From contig JALXBF010000158.1 of NCBI GenBank assembly GCA_026991575.1, positions 1 through 41,096 of the forward strand: a stretch of 41,096 nt of DNA. The letters run 5' to 3'. The notes under the pieces were generated by a model, which was not told the DNA's origin, made no database searches, and saw only the letters and a list, made by a program, of their open reading frames with translations. Position 1 is the stretch's first letter. Each line of letters starts with the position of its first letter. A program made the position numbers and the translations under genes. This stretch comes from Planctomycetota bacterium. GTDB lineage: Bacteria; Planctomycetota; Planctomycetia; JALXBF01. This document shows positions 1 to 8,263 of this stretch, piece by piece.

Positions 1-1
1 C

Positions 2-808
2 GTGGGGGTGGGCATCGTCCGGCCCGGCATCATCTCGGCAACGATGGGCACCAGCGGCGTCGTGTTCGCCTTTGCTGATCGTCCCAATGTCGACCCGCTC
101 GGTCGCGTCCACACCTTCTGTCACGCGGTCCGGAACAAGTGGCACGTGATGGGCGTCGTGCTCTGCGCCGGTGGCAGCCTGCAGTGGTTCCGGAACCAGC
201 TTGCCCAGGCGGACGTCAAGGAGGCGAAGCGGCGCAAGATTGACGTGTACGAGATCCTTACCAACGAGGCGTCCGAAGCGCCGCCAGGCTCAGAAGGCCT
301 GTTCTTCCTGCCTTATCTCACCGGCGAACGGACACCGTACGCCGATCCGCATGCCAAGGGCGGCTGGATCGGCTTGAGCGTACGTCACACTCGGGCACAC
401 CTGATCCGGGCGCTTATGGAAGGCGCCACCTTCGCAATGCGCGACTCGTTGGAAATCATCAAAGAGCTCGGCGTCCCGGTGCGCGAGATCCGGCTTTCCG
501 GAGGCGGTGCCCGCAGCGCCGTCTGGCGGCGGATGCAAGCCGACATCTATGGTCAAAACGTCGTGACGGTCAATGCTGAAGAAGGCCCCGCGTACGGAGT
601 GGCCCTTTTGGCGATGGCTGGCACCGGCGCGTACGATAGCGTGGTCGAAGCGTGCGCGGCAACGATCAGCATCGTGAGCCAGACCGCCTGCAGCCGGCGC
701 GAGAAGAAGATCTACGACCAGGCCTATCCCGTCTACCGCGAACTGTATCGCCGCCTCAAGGACGTGTTCCCCACGCTGAGCCGACTTGCCGAGACACAGG
801 CAACCTGA
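2..808 (+). CDS. xylB: Xylulokinase, C-terminal part (cut by left window edge)
   Basis: C-terminal half of an FGGY-family sugar kinase, most like xylulokinase, which converts D-xylulose and ATP to xylulose 5-phosphate in the cytoplasm. About 268 codons are present against roughly 490-510 in the family, so the N-terminal sugar-binding half lies off the window and the apparent GTG at base 2 is not the start. Visible motifs are the phosphate-binding GTSG (fragment residues 16-19), the FGGY block [12 protein letters not shown] (about 104-115) and the ATP-site LSGGGARS (about 165-172). The gene ends in TGA and converges on the DUF1931 gene across about 196 bases, in which I see no convincing terminator. 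Another FGGY kinase specificity (for example gluconate or ribulose) cannot be excluded without the missing half. Confidence 0.85.
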   Translation: MGVGIVRPGIISATMGTSGVVFAFADRPNVDPLGRVHTFCHAVRNKWHVMGVVLCAGGSLQWFRNQLAQADVKEAKRRKIDVYEILTNEASEAPPGSEGLFFLPYLTGERTPYADPHAKGGWIGLSVRHTRAHLIRALMEGATFAMRDSLEIIKELGVPVREIRLSGGGARSAVWRRMQADIYGQNVVTVNAEEGPAYGVALLAMAGTGAYDSVVEACAATISIVSQTACSRREKKIYDQAYPVYRELYRRLKDVFPTLSRLAETQAT

Positions 809-1004
809 ACCGGATCGCGCCCCCACGCGCCGGTACGCACCACAGCACAGACGCCGCTGCGGGCCGCGACACCGCCAATCGGCCGGTGCGACCGTAGCGC
901 ACCGGAACCGCTAACCCGGGCGTGTGGCCAGCAGATGCCGTGACGGGTAGCCCCTCCGCACGCACCGCTATATCGCCGGCCGCAACGGGAGGACAAGCAT
1001 CCGT

Positions 1005-1454
1005 TCAGAGCGTCAGATCCATCGCCCGTGCGACGCGTTCCCACATCTCCGTGTCCGGGTTGACAACGGAAGGATCCAGGATCTTGACGAGGCGGCCGGC
1101 TACGAGGATCAGGCCGCCGGCAATCTCGGGCAGCTTCTGCTCTACCTCCACGCTCAGCGGCCGCTCCAGTCTGGTGCGCGACGCAAGGTAGTCCAGAATC
1201 GGCTGCAGTTCGATTTCCTCTTCCAGAGCGCGGAACTCGCGAATACTCTCTTGGAGCCCCTTGGTGATTGGCAAGTCGGGTTCCATAATCAAGTCGCGGC
1301 CGTTGTAGCTTGCGTTCCGTGCGCCGATGAGCAACAGGTCGTAGAGCTTGTCGCTCACTAGGTCCAGCAGTCGCTTGACGTCGGACTTGTCGCAGTTGAG
1401 GCCTGCGGTAGCACGCAGTAGCTCTTTCAGCCTTTTTGCTCCGATTACCGCCAT
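1005..1454 (-). CDS. DUF1931 histone-fold protein
   Basis: A 149-residue protein of the DUF1931 family. Seen: N-terminal MAVIGAKRLKELLRATAGL, the block YDLLLIGARNASYNGRD, then DLPITKGLQESIREFR, IELQPILDYLASR and a C-terminal WERVARAMDLTL, the order and length of that family. Known: the Aquifex aeolicus member has a doubled histone fold in one chain, and these proteins are regarded as bacterial pseudodimeric histones; a DNA-binding role here is inferred. I chose ATG 1452-1454 because the family begins at MAVIG and it is preceded by AAGGGAG about 8 bases upstream; an in-frame start at 1526 would add 24 residues with no family similarity. The gene is divergent from the S9 peptidase, with 88 bases between the two starts, so they may share a control region. 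Confidence 0.85.
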   Translation of the reverse strand: MAVIGAKRLKELLRATAGLNCDKSDVKRLLDLVSDKLYDLLLIGARNASYNGRDLIMEPDLPITKGLQESIREFRALEEEIELQPILDYLASRTRLERPLSVEVEQKLPEIAGGLILVAGRLVKILDPSVVNPDTEMWERVARAMDLTL

Positions 1455-1542
1455 CGTGCCGTCTCCCTTCGTTATTCCCGGTCTCACTGGTGCCGCCGGT
1501 GCGTTAAGATCTTCGACCGGTGACACCGTTGGTACCGCGAGG

Positions 1543-3657
1543 ATGGAGCAAACCGTGTTCCGGGAAATCGAGCTGCCTCAGCTACCGTATCGGCCGCCAA
1601 TCGATCTTGATGCCGAGCATCCATTTACGGTCTACGATCTGGTTCGCTGCTTGCGTCTGAGCGATCCGGTTGTCTCGCCCGACGGCACCAAAGTGGTCGT
1701 CGTGGTGGAACACTGGAACGAAGACGACGACAAACTGTCACGCACCCTGTGGCTGGTGCCTCTTACCGGTGGCGAGGCCATTCCGCTGACCGCTGGCCAC
1801 GGAATCCGGGACGAATCGCCCACGTGGTCGCCGGATAGCCGGTTCGTGGCGTTTGTGTCGGACCGGAGCGGTTCACGCCAGATCTGGCTGGCGGACACCG
1901 CTGCGCTCGACGGCAGATTGCGCCGGTTAACGGAGCTGCCCGTAGAGGTCAGTGCCATCCGGTGGTCGCCCGACGGACGGCACATCGCTTTCTCGGCGCG
2001 GGTCTATCCGGGCCTGGATCTGGAGGAGTCGGCACGGCGCGCCGAGCGGGTGGCTCGCAGCCCGGCCAGGGTCCGCTTCTACGATCGGCTGCCGGTCCGA
2101 CACTGGGACCGCTGGCTTGATGGCCGTTACGCGCATCTCTTCGTGCTGCCTGTCTCGGAAGCGTCTGACGGTTGGCACGCGGTCGGTCCGCCGGTGGACC
2201 TGATGCCCGACATCGCTGCCGATTGTCCCAGAGCACCGTTCGGCACGCGGGCCGACTACGACTGGGCACCCGACGGCAGTGAGCTTGCTTACTGCGTGCA
2301 CGAGGGCGACGATCGCGCGTGGACCACAAACGTCAACGTCTACACGGTGTCGGTGGAAGGATCCGAGCGGCGGTGCTGGACTCGGGACAACCCGGCCATT
2401 GACTGCCACCCGCGGTACTCGCCCGACGGTCGGTTCCTGGCGATCCTCTCCACCGTGCGGCCCGGCTTCGAGTCCGACCGGCGTCGCGTGAGGCTCATCG
2501 AGCGAAGCTCCGGTCGGATCACCACGCTGACCGAATCGTGGGACCGTTCGCCCACCTCGTTCTGCTGGGGGCGCCAGAGCGATACGCTCTACCTGGTGGC
2601 TGACTCCGAAGCACGGCGCCGACTGTACCGGCTGCCGATTGATGGGACGGCGAGGGTCGAACCGGAGCCGCTCATTTCGGACGGCTACTGCGATGCGCCC
2701 CAAGCCGCGGCAAACGATACGGTCGTCTGCTTGCACGACACGATGGTGCGCCCCGCAGAACTCATCGCCATCGAACCGGGGGGCAACAGCCGCCCGCGCC
2801 GGCTCACCCGGTTCAATGACCGCCTGCTGGAACCGGTTCGTTTCGGCCGCTACGAGGACTTCTGGTTCGAGGGAGCTGGTGGCGACCGGGTGCATGCATG
2901 GGTGGTGGAGCCACCCGGACGGAAGCCCGGCCAGCGCGTGCCGGTGGCGGTGGTCATTCACGGTGGGCCACAAGGAGTGGTATCCGATCACTTCCACTAC
3001 CGCTGGCACCTGCACGTTTATGCTGGCGCTGGCTACGCGGTGCTGGCGATCAACTTCCACGGATCCGCTGGCTTCGGCCAACGGTTCGTTGATTCGGTGA
3101 GTCGCGATTGGGGGGGCAAGCCGTATGAGGACATCATCGCTGGGCTGGCCGCAGCGCTGCGTCACTATGACTGGATGGACGGTGAGCGGGTGGCGGCGCT
3201 GGGTGCCAGCTACGGAGGCTGGATGGTCAACTGGATCAACGGCCACACGGACCGATTCCGCTGCCTTGTGAATCATGCCGGGCCGTTCGATGAGTTCTAC
3301 GGTTACTTCAGCACGGACGAACTATGGTTTCCAGAATGGGAACACGGCGGAGTACCGTGGGAACAGCCTGAGTTGTTCGAGCGGTTCTCACCAAGTCGCT
3401 ATGTGAGCTCGTGGTCCACGCCCACCCTGGTGCTGCACGGTGGCAGGGACTATCGGGTGCCTGAAACGGATGGACTGGCCACGTTCACGGCCCTGCAACG
3501 GCGGGGGGTGCCGTCCGTGCTGGTGCATTTCCCCGACGAGCATCACTGGATCCTGAAACGTTTGAACTTGATCGTCTGGCACGAAGTGGTGCTGAGCTGG
3601 CTGGATCACCACTGCAAGCCCGCCAACCCGGCGCCAGAGTCCCAGGCACATGCGTGA
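1543..3657 (+). CDS. S9 family peptidase (acylaminoacyl-peptidase / dipeptidyl peptidase type)
   Basis: A serine peptidase of the prolyl oligopeptidase family S9, about 704 residues. The N-terminal two thirds is a beta-propeller with repeated PD40-type blades (VSPDGTKVVVVV, WSPDSRFVAFVSD, WSPDGRHIAFSA, YSPDGRFLAIL), which in this family screens substrates by size. The C-terminal part is an alpha/beta hydrolase with the nucleophile in GASYGGWM (Ser556), acid in HGGRDYRVP (Asp636) and base in PDEHHW (His668), so the triad is intact. No signal peptide is seen, suggesting cytoplasmic peptide hydrolysis. ATG 1543 is chosen because the upstream in-frame extension to 1348 is antisense to the DUF1931 gene and has no family similarity. 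The ribosome binding site is weak, and GTG 1555 is an alternative. Confidence 0.88.
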   Translation: MEQTVFREIELPQLPYRPPIDLDAEHPFTVYDLVRCLRLSDPVVSPDGTKVVVVVEHWNEDDDKLSRTLWLVPLTGGEAIPLTAGHGIRDESPTWSPDSRFVAFVSDRSGSRQIWLADTAALDGRLRRLTELPVEVSAIRWSPDGRHIAFSARVYPGLDLEESARRAERVARSPARVRFYDRLPVRHWDRWLDGRYAHLFVLPVSEASDGWHAVGPPVDLMPDIAADCPRAPFGTRADYDWAPDGSELAYCVHEGDDRAWTTNVNVYTVSVEGSERRCWTRDNPAIDCHPRYSPDGRFLAILSTVRPGFESDRRRVRLIERSSGRITTLTESWDRSPTSFCWGRQSDTLYLVADSEARRRLYRLPIDGTARVEPEPLISDGYCDAPQAAANDTVVCLHDTMVRPAELIAIEPGGNSRPRRLTRFNDRLLEPVRFGRYEDFWFEGAGGDRVHAWVVEPPGRKPGQRVPVAVVIHGGPQGVVSDHFHYRWHLHVYAGAGYAVLAINFHGSAGFGQRFVDSVSRDWGGKPYEDIIAGLAAALRHYDWMDGERVAALGASYGGWMVNWINGHTDRFRCLVNHAGPFDEFYGYFSTDELWFPEWEHGGVPWEQPELFERFSPSRYVSSWSTPTLVLHGGRDYRVPETDGLATFTALQRRGVPSVLVHFPDEHHWILKRLNLIVWHEVVLSWLDHHCKPANPAPESQAHA

Positions 3658-3908
3658 TCGACCCCGGGCGCACCTTGCGGGCGATCGAGCGCGATCGGCT
3701 GTACGGATTGTGTGGCCCGTTGAGACGATCGAGGTCGTGCCGCTCAGGCAGCGGCGGATTGATCGAGTGGGCTCGGTGCGGCCGGAACGGAACTGGGCGT
3801 GTGGCCATGGTACGACGCTCTGAGCTGACCTTGCAGCTTTCGTCCGGTTGAGTTAGAAGGACCGTTACCAGTGAGGTATCAGTCGGGTCAGGAATCACGG
3901 AGGAAGGC

Positions 3909-5009
3909 ATGTTGGGAGCAAGAGGGTTACGGTTGGCGGGCCGAACCGGCGTCGGTGCTGTAGCGGCGCTTGCCGCCGTGATGTTGTTTGCGGAGGCAGC
4001 GTCCGGACAGATCTTTGGCCGGAAGCGCGGCGCGAAACAGACAAGCACACGGGCACCGCTGCAGGAGCCGATCGTGGCACGGGTCAACGGGGAGCCGATC
4101 ACGTGGCGGGAGCTGGCCGAGGAGTGCCTGGCGCGCAAGGGCGTGGAAGTGCTGGAGACGATGATCGCGCGCAAGCTGGTCGAGCAAGAGGCTCGGCGAC
4201 GCGGCATCACGGTCACCGCCGAGGAAATTGACCGTGAGATCACGCGCACAGCGCGCCGAATGAACCTGGACCGAGAGCAGTTCCTGAAGATGATTCAGAA
4301 AGAGCGCGGGATCCCGCCCGATCGTTACGCACGGGACATCGTCTGGCCCGGGCTCGTGCTGAAGAAAATGGCGGCGCCCCATGTTCAGGTCACCGAGGAG
4401 GACATCCAGCGGGCGTACCAGGCGCATTACGGTGAGAAGGTCAAGTGCCGCTGGATCGTGGTCGAGAACCTGCGGATTGCCCAGCGGGTCTGGGAAGAGT
4501 TGCGTAAGCTGGCGCCGCAGGACGGTCCCGTGGTTGTGGATCCGGCCGACTTTGAGCGGATGGTGCGGCAGTGGTCGACCGACGCGGCCAGCCGCTCGCT
4601 GGGCGGCCAGATCCAGCCAATTAGCCGCAACATGGCCCCGCCGTTTGACAAGATCGAGCGTGCCGCGTTCGCGTTAAAGCACGACGGCGAAATCAGCAGC
4701 ATTATCCAGCTTGCCGATGACGCGTACGTGATCCTGATGCGCGAAGGGATCATTCCGGCCGAAGATGTGAAGTTGGAGGACGTCCGCAAGCAGCTGGAGC
4801 GCGAGGTCTACGAAGCCAAGCTGCGTGACATGGTCACCAGGATCTTCCAGGACATCAGAGACAAAGCCCGCGTGGAAAACCTGTTGACCGGCGATATCAA
4901 GCTGCCGCACACCGAGGAAGTCCCCGCCTCGGCAGAAGGGGCGCAGAGCGGTAAGAACGTGGTTCCGGCCGTCGGGGGTGGCCGCTCCGGTAGCAAGATC
5001 CTCCGCTAG
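3909..5009 (+). CDS. SurA-like exported peptidyl-prolyl cis-trans isomerase
   Basis: A 366-residue exported protein of the SurA/PrsA type: signal peptide (residues 1 to about 34, with a hydrophobic VGAVAALAAVMLFAEAASG), a helical chaperone domain (about 55-170, ITWRELAEECLARKG and RMNLDREQFLKMI) and a parvulin-like PpiC domain (about 175-290, from KCRWIVVEN through RSLGGQIQPISRNMAPPFD to AYVILMREG). Such proteins assist folding of exported and outer-membrane proteins and isomerise peptidyl-proline bonds. The C-terminal tail is polar and probably unstructured. The start has a strong AGGAAGG six bases or so before ATG. It is probably monocistronic, since a strong terminator hairpin follows at 5072-5100. 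Only the fold is inferred; the exact client proteins are unknown. Confidence 0.85.
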   Translation: MLGARGLRLAGRTGVGAVAALAAVMLFAEAASGQIFGRKRGAKQTSTRAPLQEPIVARVNGEPITWRELAEECLARKGVEVLETMIARKLVEQEARRRGITVTAEEIDREITRTARRMNLDREQFLKMIQKERGIPPDRYARDIVWPGLVLKKMAAPHVQVTEEDIQRAYQAHYGEKVKCRWIVVENLRIAQRVWEELRKLAPQDGPVVVDPADFERMVRQWSTDAASRSLGGQIQPISRNMAPPFDKIERAAFALKHDGEISSIIQLADDAYVILMREGIIPAEDVKLEDVRKQLEREVYEAKLRDMVTRIFQDIRDKARVENLLTGDIKLPHTEEVPASAEGAQSGKNVVPAVGGGRSGSKILR

Positions 5010-5071
5010 CGGGCTGGGTCCCGGTCGAGTAGCTGAACCGGCAGGGGCAGTCAGGCACATCGGCACGACGA

Positions 5072-5111
5072 CGGCCTGCGGGTGCCCCACCCGCAGGCCG
5101 ACGTCTTTCTT
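5072..5111 (+). terminator. Rho-independent terminator (probably bidirectional)
   Basis: A perfect 13-bp stem: 5072-5084 pairs with 5088-5100 around a CCC loop. It is followed on the plus strand by GTCTTTCTTAAT. It lies 60 bases after the SurA-like gene and 30-40 bases beyond the stop of the convergent gene at 5142, so it probably ends plus-strand transcription and may serve both genes. The T tract is interrupted. Confidence 0.8.
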
Positions 5112-5141
5112 AATACGGCCGCCTGTTCTGGCCGCCCATGC

Positions 5142-5684
5142 TCAGAACGTGATCCCCACCGACCAGTGCTTGCCGCCGAAGAAGATGCCACCGACCGGAA
5201 CCGGCTGCGGCGTGATCAGAACCGGTGGTGCCGGAGCAGGCACCGCGGGTGTGATCACCGGGACGGGAGGCACCGGCGGCGCAGGGACCGGCACCGGCCG
5301 GAAATGGCAACGATGTTCCACCTGCAACGCACGCTGGATGCTACGAGCAGCTGCTTGCAAGTAGGCCCGGTTGTCGGTGAGGCGGTAGTTCCGCAGGTGG
5401 CCGATGGCAACCAGAGTCTCATTACGGGCAATCGGGCTGCAGAGCACCGTGTAGGCCCGCTTCACAAGCACCTCCGCCCGTCGAGCGCCGAGGTGGTAGG
5501 GTGTCGGATTGGTGAACTCGGTGCCGAGCCACTGCAGGGCACGGATCAGATCCGCCTCGCCGTGAAAACCGATCGGCGGCTTAGGCCACACGAACAGGGA
5601 TGGGCCCCCGTGGGCCTGAGCCGACTGGGCCGCAACGGCCAGCATCGAGATCGACAACAGGGACGTGATCGCCTGCCAGCGCAT
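5142..5684 (-). CDS. Small exported proline-rich protein, unknown function
   Basis: I do not recognise a family. The 180-residue product has a signal peptide (MRWQAITSLLSISMLAVAAQ, cleavage probably after the AQSAQA segment near residue 26). A central helical region follows with HLGARRAEVLVKRAY and RNYRLTDNRAYLQAAARS. The last quarter carries a proline/valine-rich linker (PVPAPPVPPVPVITPAVP) and ends in GGIFFGGKHWSVGITF, which could form a terminal beta strand. ATG 5682-5684 is chosen because GGAGG lies about 8 bases upstream and the signal peptide starts there; an upstream in-frame ATG at 5741 would add 19 polar residues ahead of it. The gene converges on the SurA-like gene and shares its terminator region. 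An envelope-associated role is inferred only from the signal peptide and Pro-rich spacer. Confidence 0.65.
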   Translation of the reverse strand: MRWQAITSLLSISMLAVAAQSAQAHGGPSLFVWPKPPIGFHGEADLIRALQWLGTEFTNPTPYHLGARRAEVLVKRAYTVLCSPIARNETLVAIGHLRNYRLTDNRAYLQAAARSIQRALQVEHRCHFRPVPVPAPPVPPVPVITPAVPAPAPPVLITPQPVPVGGIFFGGKHWSVGITF

Positions 5685-6043
5685 CGCCGTAACCTCCGCA
5701 CCCAGGTGGTGCCGTTTCGACCGTTGTTTCTGGCCGTCCACCTCGGACAGCCAACCGCCCAGCTTCCTTTGCTAGCGACGTGCCAAAACGATCAGCTTGT
5801 CCGCGTAGCTCTGTAACATCAACCCTGGTAATGAGTTGTGTAGGTCACGGCGTGACCGACACGCCGCAGCGGGTCCCTGTGTGTAGTCTTATCGATGTCT
5901 CTTGCGATGTCTAAGTGACTGCGCATCGGCCGGGCGGTCGGCGGCGCCGTGGCGGAGCGGATCGGGTAAGCTTTCCGGGACAGGGCACCGGTTCAATCAC
6001 AGCGGCCAAGGCCACGAATCGGACAACCGGAGGCAGCGGAGCG
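5685..6043. promoter_or_regulatory. Divergent intergenic region with inverted and direct repeats
   Basis: About 360 bases between two divergent genes. It holds a 7-bp inverted repeat with a one-base centre (GGTCACG at 5843-5849, CGTGACC at 5851-5857), overlapped by CGGCGT...ACGCCG (5849-5864). It also holds a direct repeat GATGTCT at 5894-5900 and 5906-5912, twelve bases apart. The symmetry suggests operator sites for the creatininase gene or the exported protein. No -35/-10 pair close to consensus was found, and no protein is evident. Confidence 0.35.
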
Positions 6044-6817
6044 ATGAGGTTCTGGCAGATGAACCGTCGTCAGATCGCGGGCATCGACCGCGTCGGTTGC
6101 GTGGTCGTCGCCCCCCTTGGGTCGTGCGAGCAACACGGCCCGCACCTGCCCGTGTTCACCGACAGCTATCTGGTGACAGCCGTGGCGGAGCGGGCCGAGC
6201 AGCGGCGGCCCGACCGGCTGCTGCTGTTGCCGACCTTCTGGCTGGGCGCCAGCGAACACCATCTGCCGTTCGCCGCCACGATTACGCCCGGACCGATCGC
6301 GTACGCTCAGCTGCTGGCCGAGATGTACGAGCCGCTGCTGGTTGACGGCTTTCGTCGCTTCTTGTTCCTGAACGGGCACGGCGGCAACATCGAACCGATG
6401 CGGCTGGCGCTGCGCGAGCTGAAGCGGCGTCACCCGGCGTGCCTGTTGGCCGGCGCTGCCTACTGGGAGCTTGCTGGCGAGCGACTTGCCGCGCTCTGTT
6501 CTGGGCCACTGAAGCGGATCGGGCACGCCGGCGAGATCGAAACATCGCTGATGCTGGCGCTTCACCCGGAGCTTGTCGACCGCACCGCCTCTGCGGACCA
6601 TGCCCCCCGTGAGCCGCTGCCTGGCGTGTACCTGGCGCAGACGCTCGCTGAGCTCAGCAGCCAGGGGGCCGTCGGCTATGCAGCTCATGCGTCGGCCGAG
6701 CGGGGGCGCGAGCTGCTGGAGGCGATCGTGACCGGTGTCGTTGAGACGGTAGATCGGCTGGCAGCCGCGCCGTTACCGGAGAGGATCTGGTCGGACGCGG
6801 CAGTGCTGCGGCCGTAA
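6044..6817 (+). CDS. Creatininase-family amidohydrolase
   Basis: A 257-residue cytoplasmic enzyme of the creatininase superfamily, which hydrolyses cyclic or linear amides with two divalent metals. The metal-ligand pattern is complete: Glu29 and His31 in GSCEQHGPHLP, Asp40 in TDSYL, His112 in LNGHGGN and Glu164 in GHAGEIETS. Length fits the family (240-270). ATG 6044 is preceded by GGAGG about 10 bases upstream; the reading frame extends further 5' to 5915 but that part has no family motif. Substrates differ widely in this family (creatinine, dihydroxyacetone-imine, mycofactocin peptide, FAPy intermediates). The neighbours, a MerR-like regulator downstream and no mycofactocin genes, do not settle it. 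Confidence 0.85.
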   Translation: MRFWQMNRRQIAGIDRVGCVVVAPLGSCEQHGPHLPVFTDSYLVTAVAERAEQRRPDRLLLLPTFWLGASEHHLPFAATITPGPIAYAQLLAEMYEPLLVDGFRRFLFLNGHGGNIEPMRLALRELKRRHPACLLAGAAYWELAGERLAALCSGPLKRIGHAGEIETSLMLALHPELVDRTASADHAPREPLPGVYLAQTLAELSSQGAVGYAAHASAERGRELLEAIVTGVVETVDRLAAAPLPERIWSDAAVLRP

Positions 6818-6900
6818 GATGACGGTGTCGGGACAAGATCCTGTCCGCGAAGCGGGCACCGGAACGGCGCGCACGCGATGCCTGTAGGTGTGGCAGCCAG

Positions 6901-7254
6901 ATGGCGGAACTCCCGGAGCAGACGCGTCCGTTGACGGAGAGCGAACTGGCCGAGGCGCTCGGGGTGAGCGTGCGGATGCTGCGCCGCTACGAGCGTGTCG
7001 GCCTGATCCGTGCCATTCGGGTCGAAGGACAGGTGCTGTACCAGCCAGACCAGGTGCGTCGCGCCTGGAGCGTTGTCACGCTGCACCGCGACCTCGGCAT
7101 CAACCTGCCCGGTGTGGAGGTCATTCTGGCGATGAGCGAGCGGATGCGTGAGATGCAGCGTCAGATGAACGAGCTGGCCCGCTGGTTCAGCGAGCACCGG
7201 GAAACGCTGCGGAGGCTACTGGAAGAAGAACACCCTGGGGCGGATTGGCCGTGA
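6901..7254 (+). CDS. MerR-family regulator, HspR-like
   Basis: A 117-residue MerR-type DNA-binding protein. The N-terminal winged helix is clear: LTESELAEALGVSVRMLRRY (about residues 11-30) then ERVGLIRA and the wing VLYQPDQV. A second block, HRDLGINLPGVEVIL (about 64-78), resembles the HspR/CbpM subgroup, where it follows the helix-turn-helix, and a coiled-coil helix ends the protein (MREMQRQMNELARWFSEHRE). HspR proteins repress chaperone operons and CbpM binds the co-chaperone CbpA; no dnaK, dnaJ or clpB gene is in view, so the target is unknown. No cysteines suitable for metal sensing are present. The gene overlaps the next by four bases (GTGA), so the two are co-translated. Confidence 0.75.
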   Translation: MAELPEQTRPLTESELAEALGVSVRMLRRYERVGLIRAIRVEGQVLYQPDQVRRAWSVVTLHRDLGINLPGVEVILAMSERMREMQRQMNELARWFSEHRETLRRLLEEEHPGADWP

Positions 7255-7520
7255 CCAACTCACAGCACGGGCACCGCAGGCGGGTTGCCCGCCATCTGAC
7301 AACGGCTCTGGCCGGTCTTTCCGCCGTTCTGTTTCTGTTCATCGGCTTTCTTCTGATCGTCTGGATGGTCCGCTATGGGCAGCTGCTGCGGCGGCGCCGT
7401 CGCCGCGACCAGCCACGTGCGCTGAAGGACCTCTGGTTCCTCTCGGACCCGCGCACCGGAGGAGCCGGCAACCGAGAGGGCACGGACGACGAGCCACCAC
7501 GGCCGAGCCGGCCGTCGTGA
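7251..7520 (+). CDS. Small single-pass membrane protein, unknown
   Basis: An 89-residue protein with one strong transmembrane helix (about residues 16-42, LAGLSAVLFLFIGFLLIVWM) between a basic N-terminus (HGHRRRVARH) and a very basic juxtamembrane stretch (LLRRRRRRDQPR), then a polar Pro/Gly/Glu tail. The positive-inside rule gives charges on both flanks, so topology is uncertain. The start is GTG 7251-7253, overlapping the regulator's TGA by four bases; a TTG two codons upstream is also possible. I recognise no family. Translational coupling to the HspR-like gene and the four-base gap to rnpA suggest it is the middle gene of a three-gene transcript. Confidence 0.6.
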   Translation: MTNSQHGHRRRVARHLTTALAGLSAVLFLFIGFLLIVWMVRYGQLLRRRRRRDQPRALKDLWFLSDPRTGGAGNREGTDDEPPRPSRPS

Positions 7521-7524
7521 ACGT

Positions 7525-7908
7525 ATGTCCCGACAGACGTTTCGACCGCACGAGCGACTCAGACGCCGCCGGGACTTTGACCGGGTCTTCCGCGAAGGCT
7601 GGGCGGTTAGCGATCAGGTCCTGGTGGTGCGCGGCGCCCCGAACGGGCTTAGCTACGCTCGCTTGGGAATCCTGGTCAGCCGCAAACTAGGCAAAGCGGT
7701 GCAGCGCAATCGTATCAAGCGGTGGATTCGCGAGGCGTACCGCCGCAACAAGGATCAGCTCCCCAAAGGCCTGGACTTCGTGGTCATTCCCCGCCGCGGC
7801 GCGACGCTCGACTACCACCGAATCGAACGGTCCCTGTTACGACTGGCACGTGACCTGGACCGTAAGAAGAGCCAGAAGCACCGCCGACAGGACCGCGCCT
7901 CAAACTAG
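7525..7908 (+). CDS. rnpA: Ribonuclease P protein component
   Basis: The 127-residue protein subunit of RNase P, which binds the catalytic RNA and helps it remove 5' leaders from pre-tRNAs. Seen: the N-terminal RLRRRRDFDRVFREG, the beta strand ARLGILVSRKLG and the RNR signature GKAVQRNRIKRWIREAYRRN (about residues 56-75), then the DFVVIPRRGA strand. The lysine/arginine-rich C-terminus is longer than usual. The start ATG 7525 follows the previous stop by four bases. In most bacteria rnpA follows rpmH and precedes yidD/yidC; neither neighbour is present here. Instead the RNA subunit lies 750 bases downstream, beyond the ClpS-like gene. Confidence 0.95.
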   Translation: MSRQTFRPHERLRRRRDFDRVFREGWAVSDQVLVVRGAPNGLSYARLGILVSRKLGKAVQRNRIKRWIREAYRRNKDQLPKGLDFVVIPRRGATLDYHRIERSLLRLARDLDRKKSQKHRRQDRASN

Positions 7909-8263
7909 CCGCCCGGACCGATCCATTCGGCCACCGCCTGGGCGTCAGGGGGCCAATTCATCAGCGCCTGCAGCAGGGACCCGCCTACGGTACGGACAGG
8001 AGGACGTCAGCAGTTGCTCAGCGGCGCCAGCCCGAAGAGCCCGGCCGCCAGGACGAACATGCCGCCCGTCGCTGGGAATCGCTATCCTCCCGACGGCCCC
8101 GCGCTACAGATGCTGCTTTGGGCCCTCGTGTCGGGGACATCAATTCAGCTAGGCCTGAGCCGCCAGCCGAAGTTAGAATGGAAACAAGCAGTTCGGGCGT
8201 GTGGCTGTGGAGCTGGTTCGGGTCGTAACCGGTTCACGGGCTTGGGAAACGGGGTGAAGAGGC
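7909..8263. other. Intergenic region before the ClpS-like gene
   Basis: About 355 bases with no credible gene. The only possible signal is AGTTAGAATGG (8171-8181), which contains a -10-like TAGAAT about 85 bases before the clpS-like start. A matching -35 is not visible. A long minus-strand reading frame enters this region from 9055 but is a shadow of the RNase P RNA gene. Confidence 0.4.

Noticed and set aside
1927-3276. A 449-codon minus-strand reading frame
   Set aside because: It is opposite the S9 peptidase, whose propeller and catalytic triad are intact; the antisense product is His/Arg/Pro-rich shadow.
5942-6003. Possible tRNA: box-A-like TGGCGGAGCGG at 5950-5960 and GGTTCAATC at 5989-5997
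   Set aside because: The arms do not pair: the putative T stem has no complementary 3' strand and no acceptor stem closes it. It also runs into the creatininase leader.
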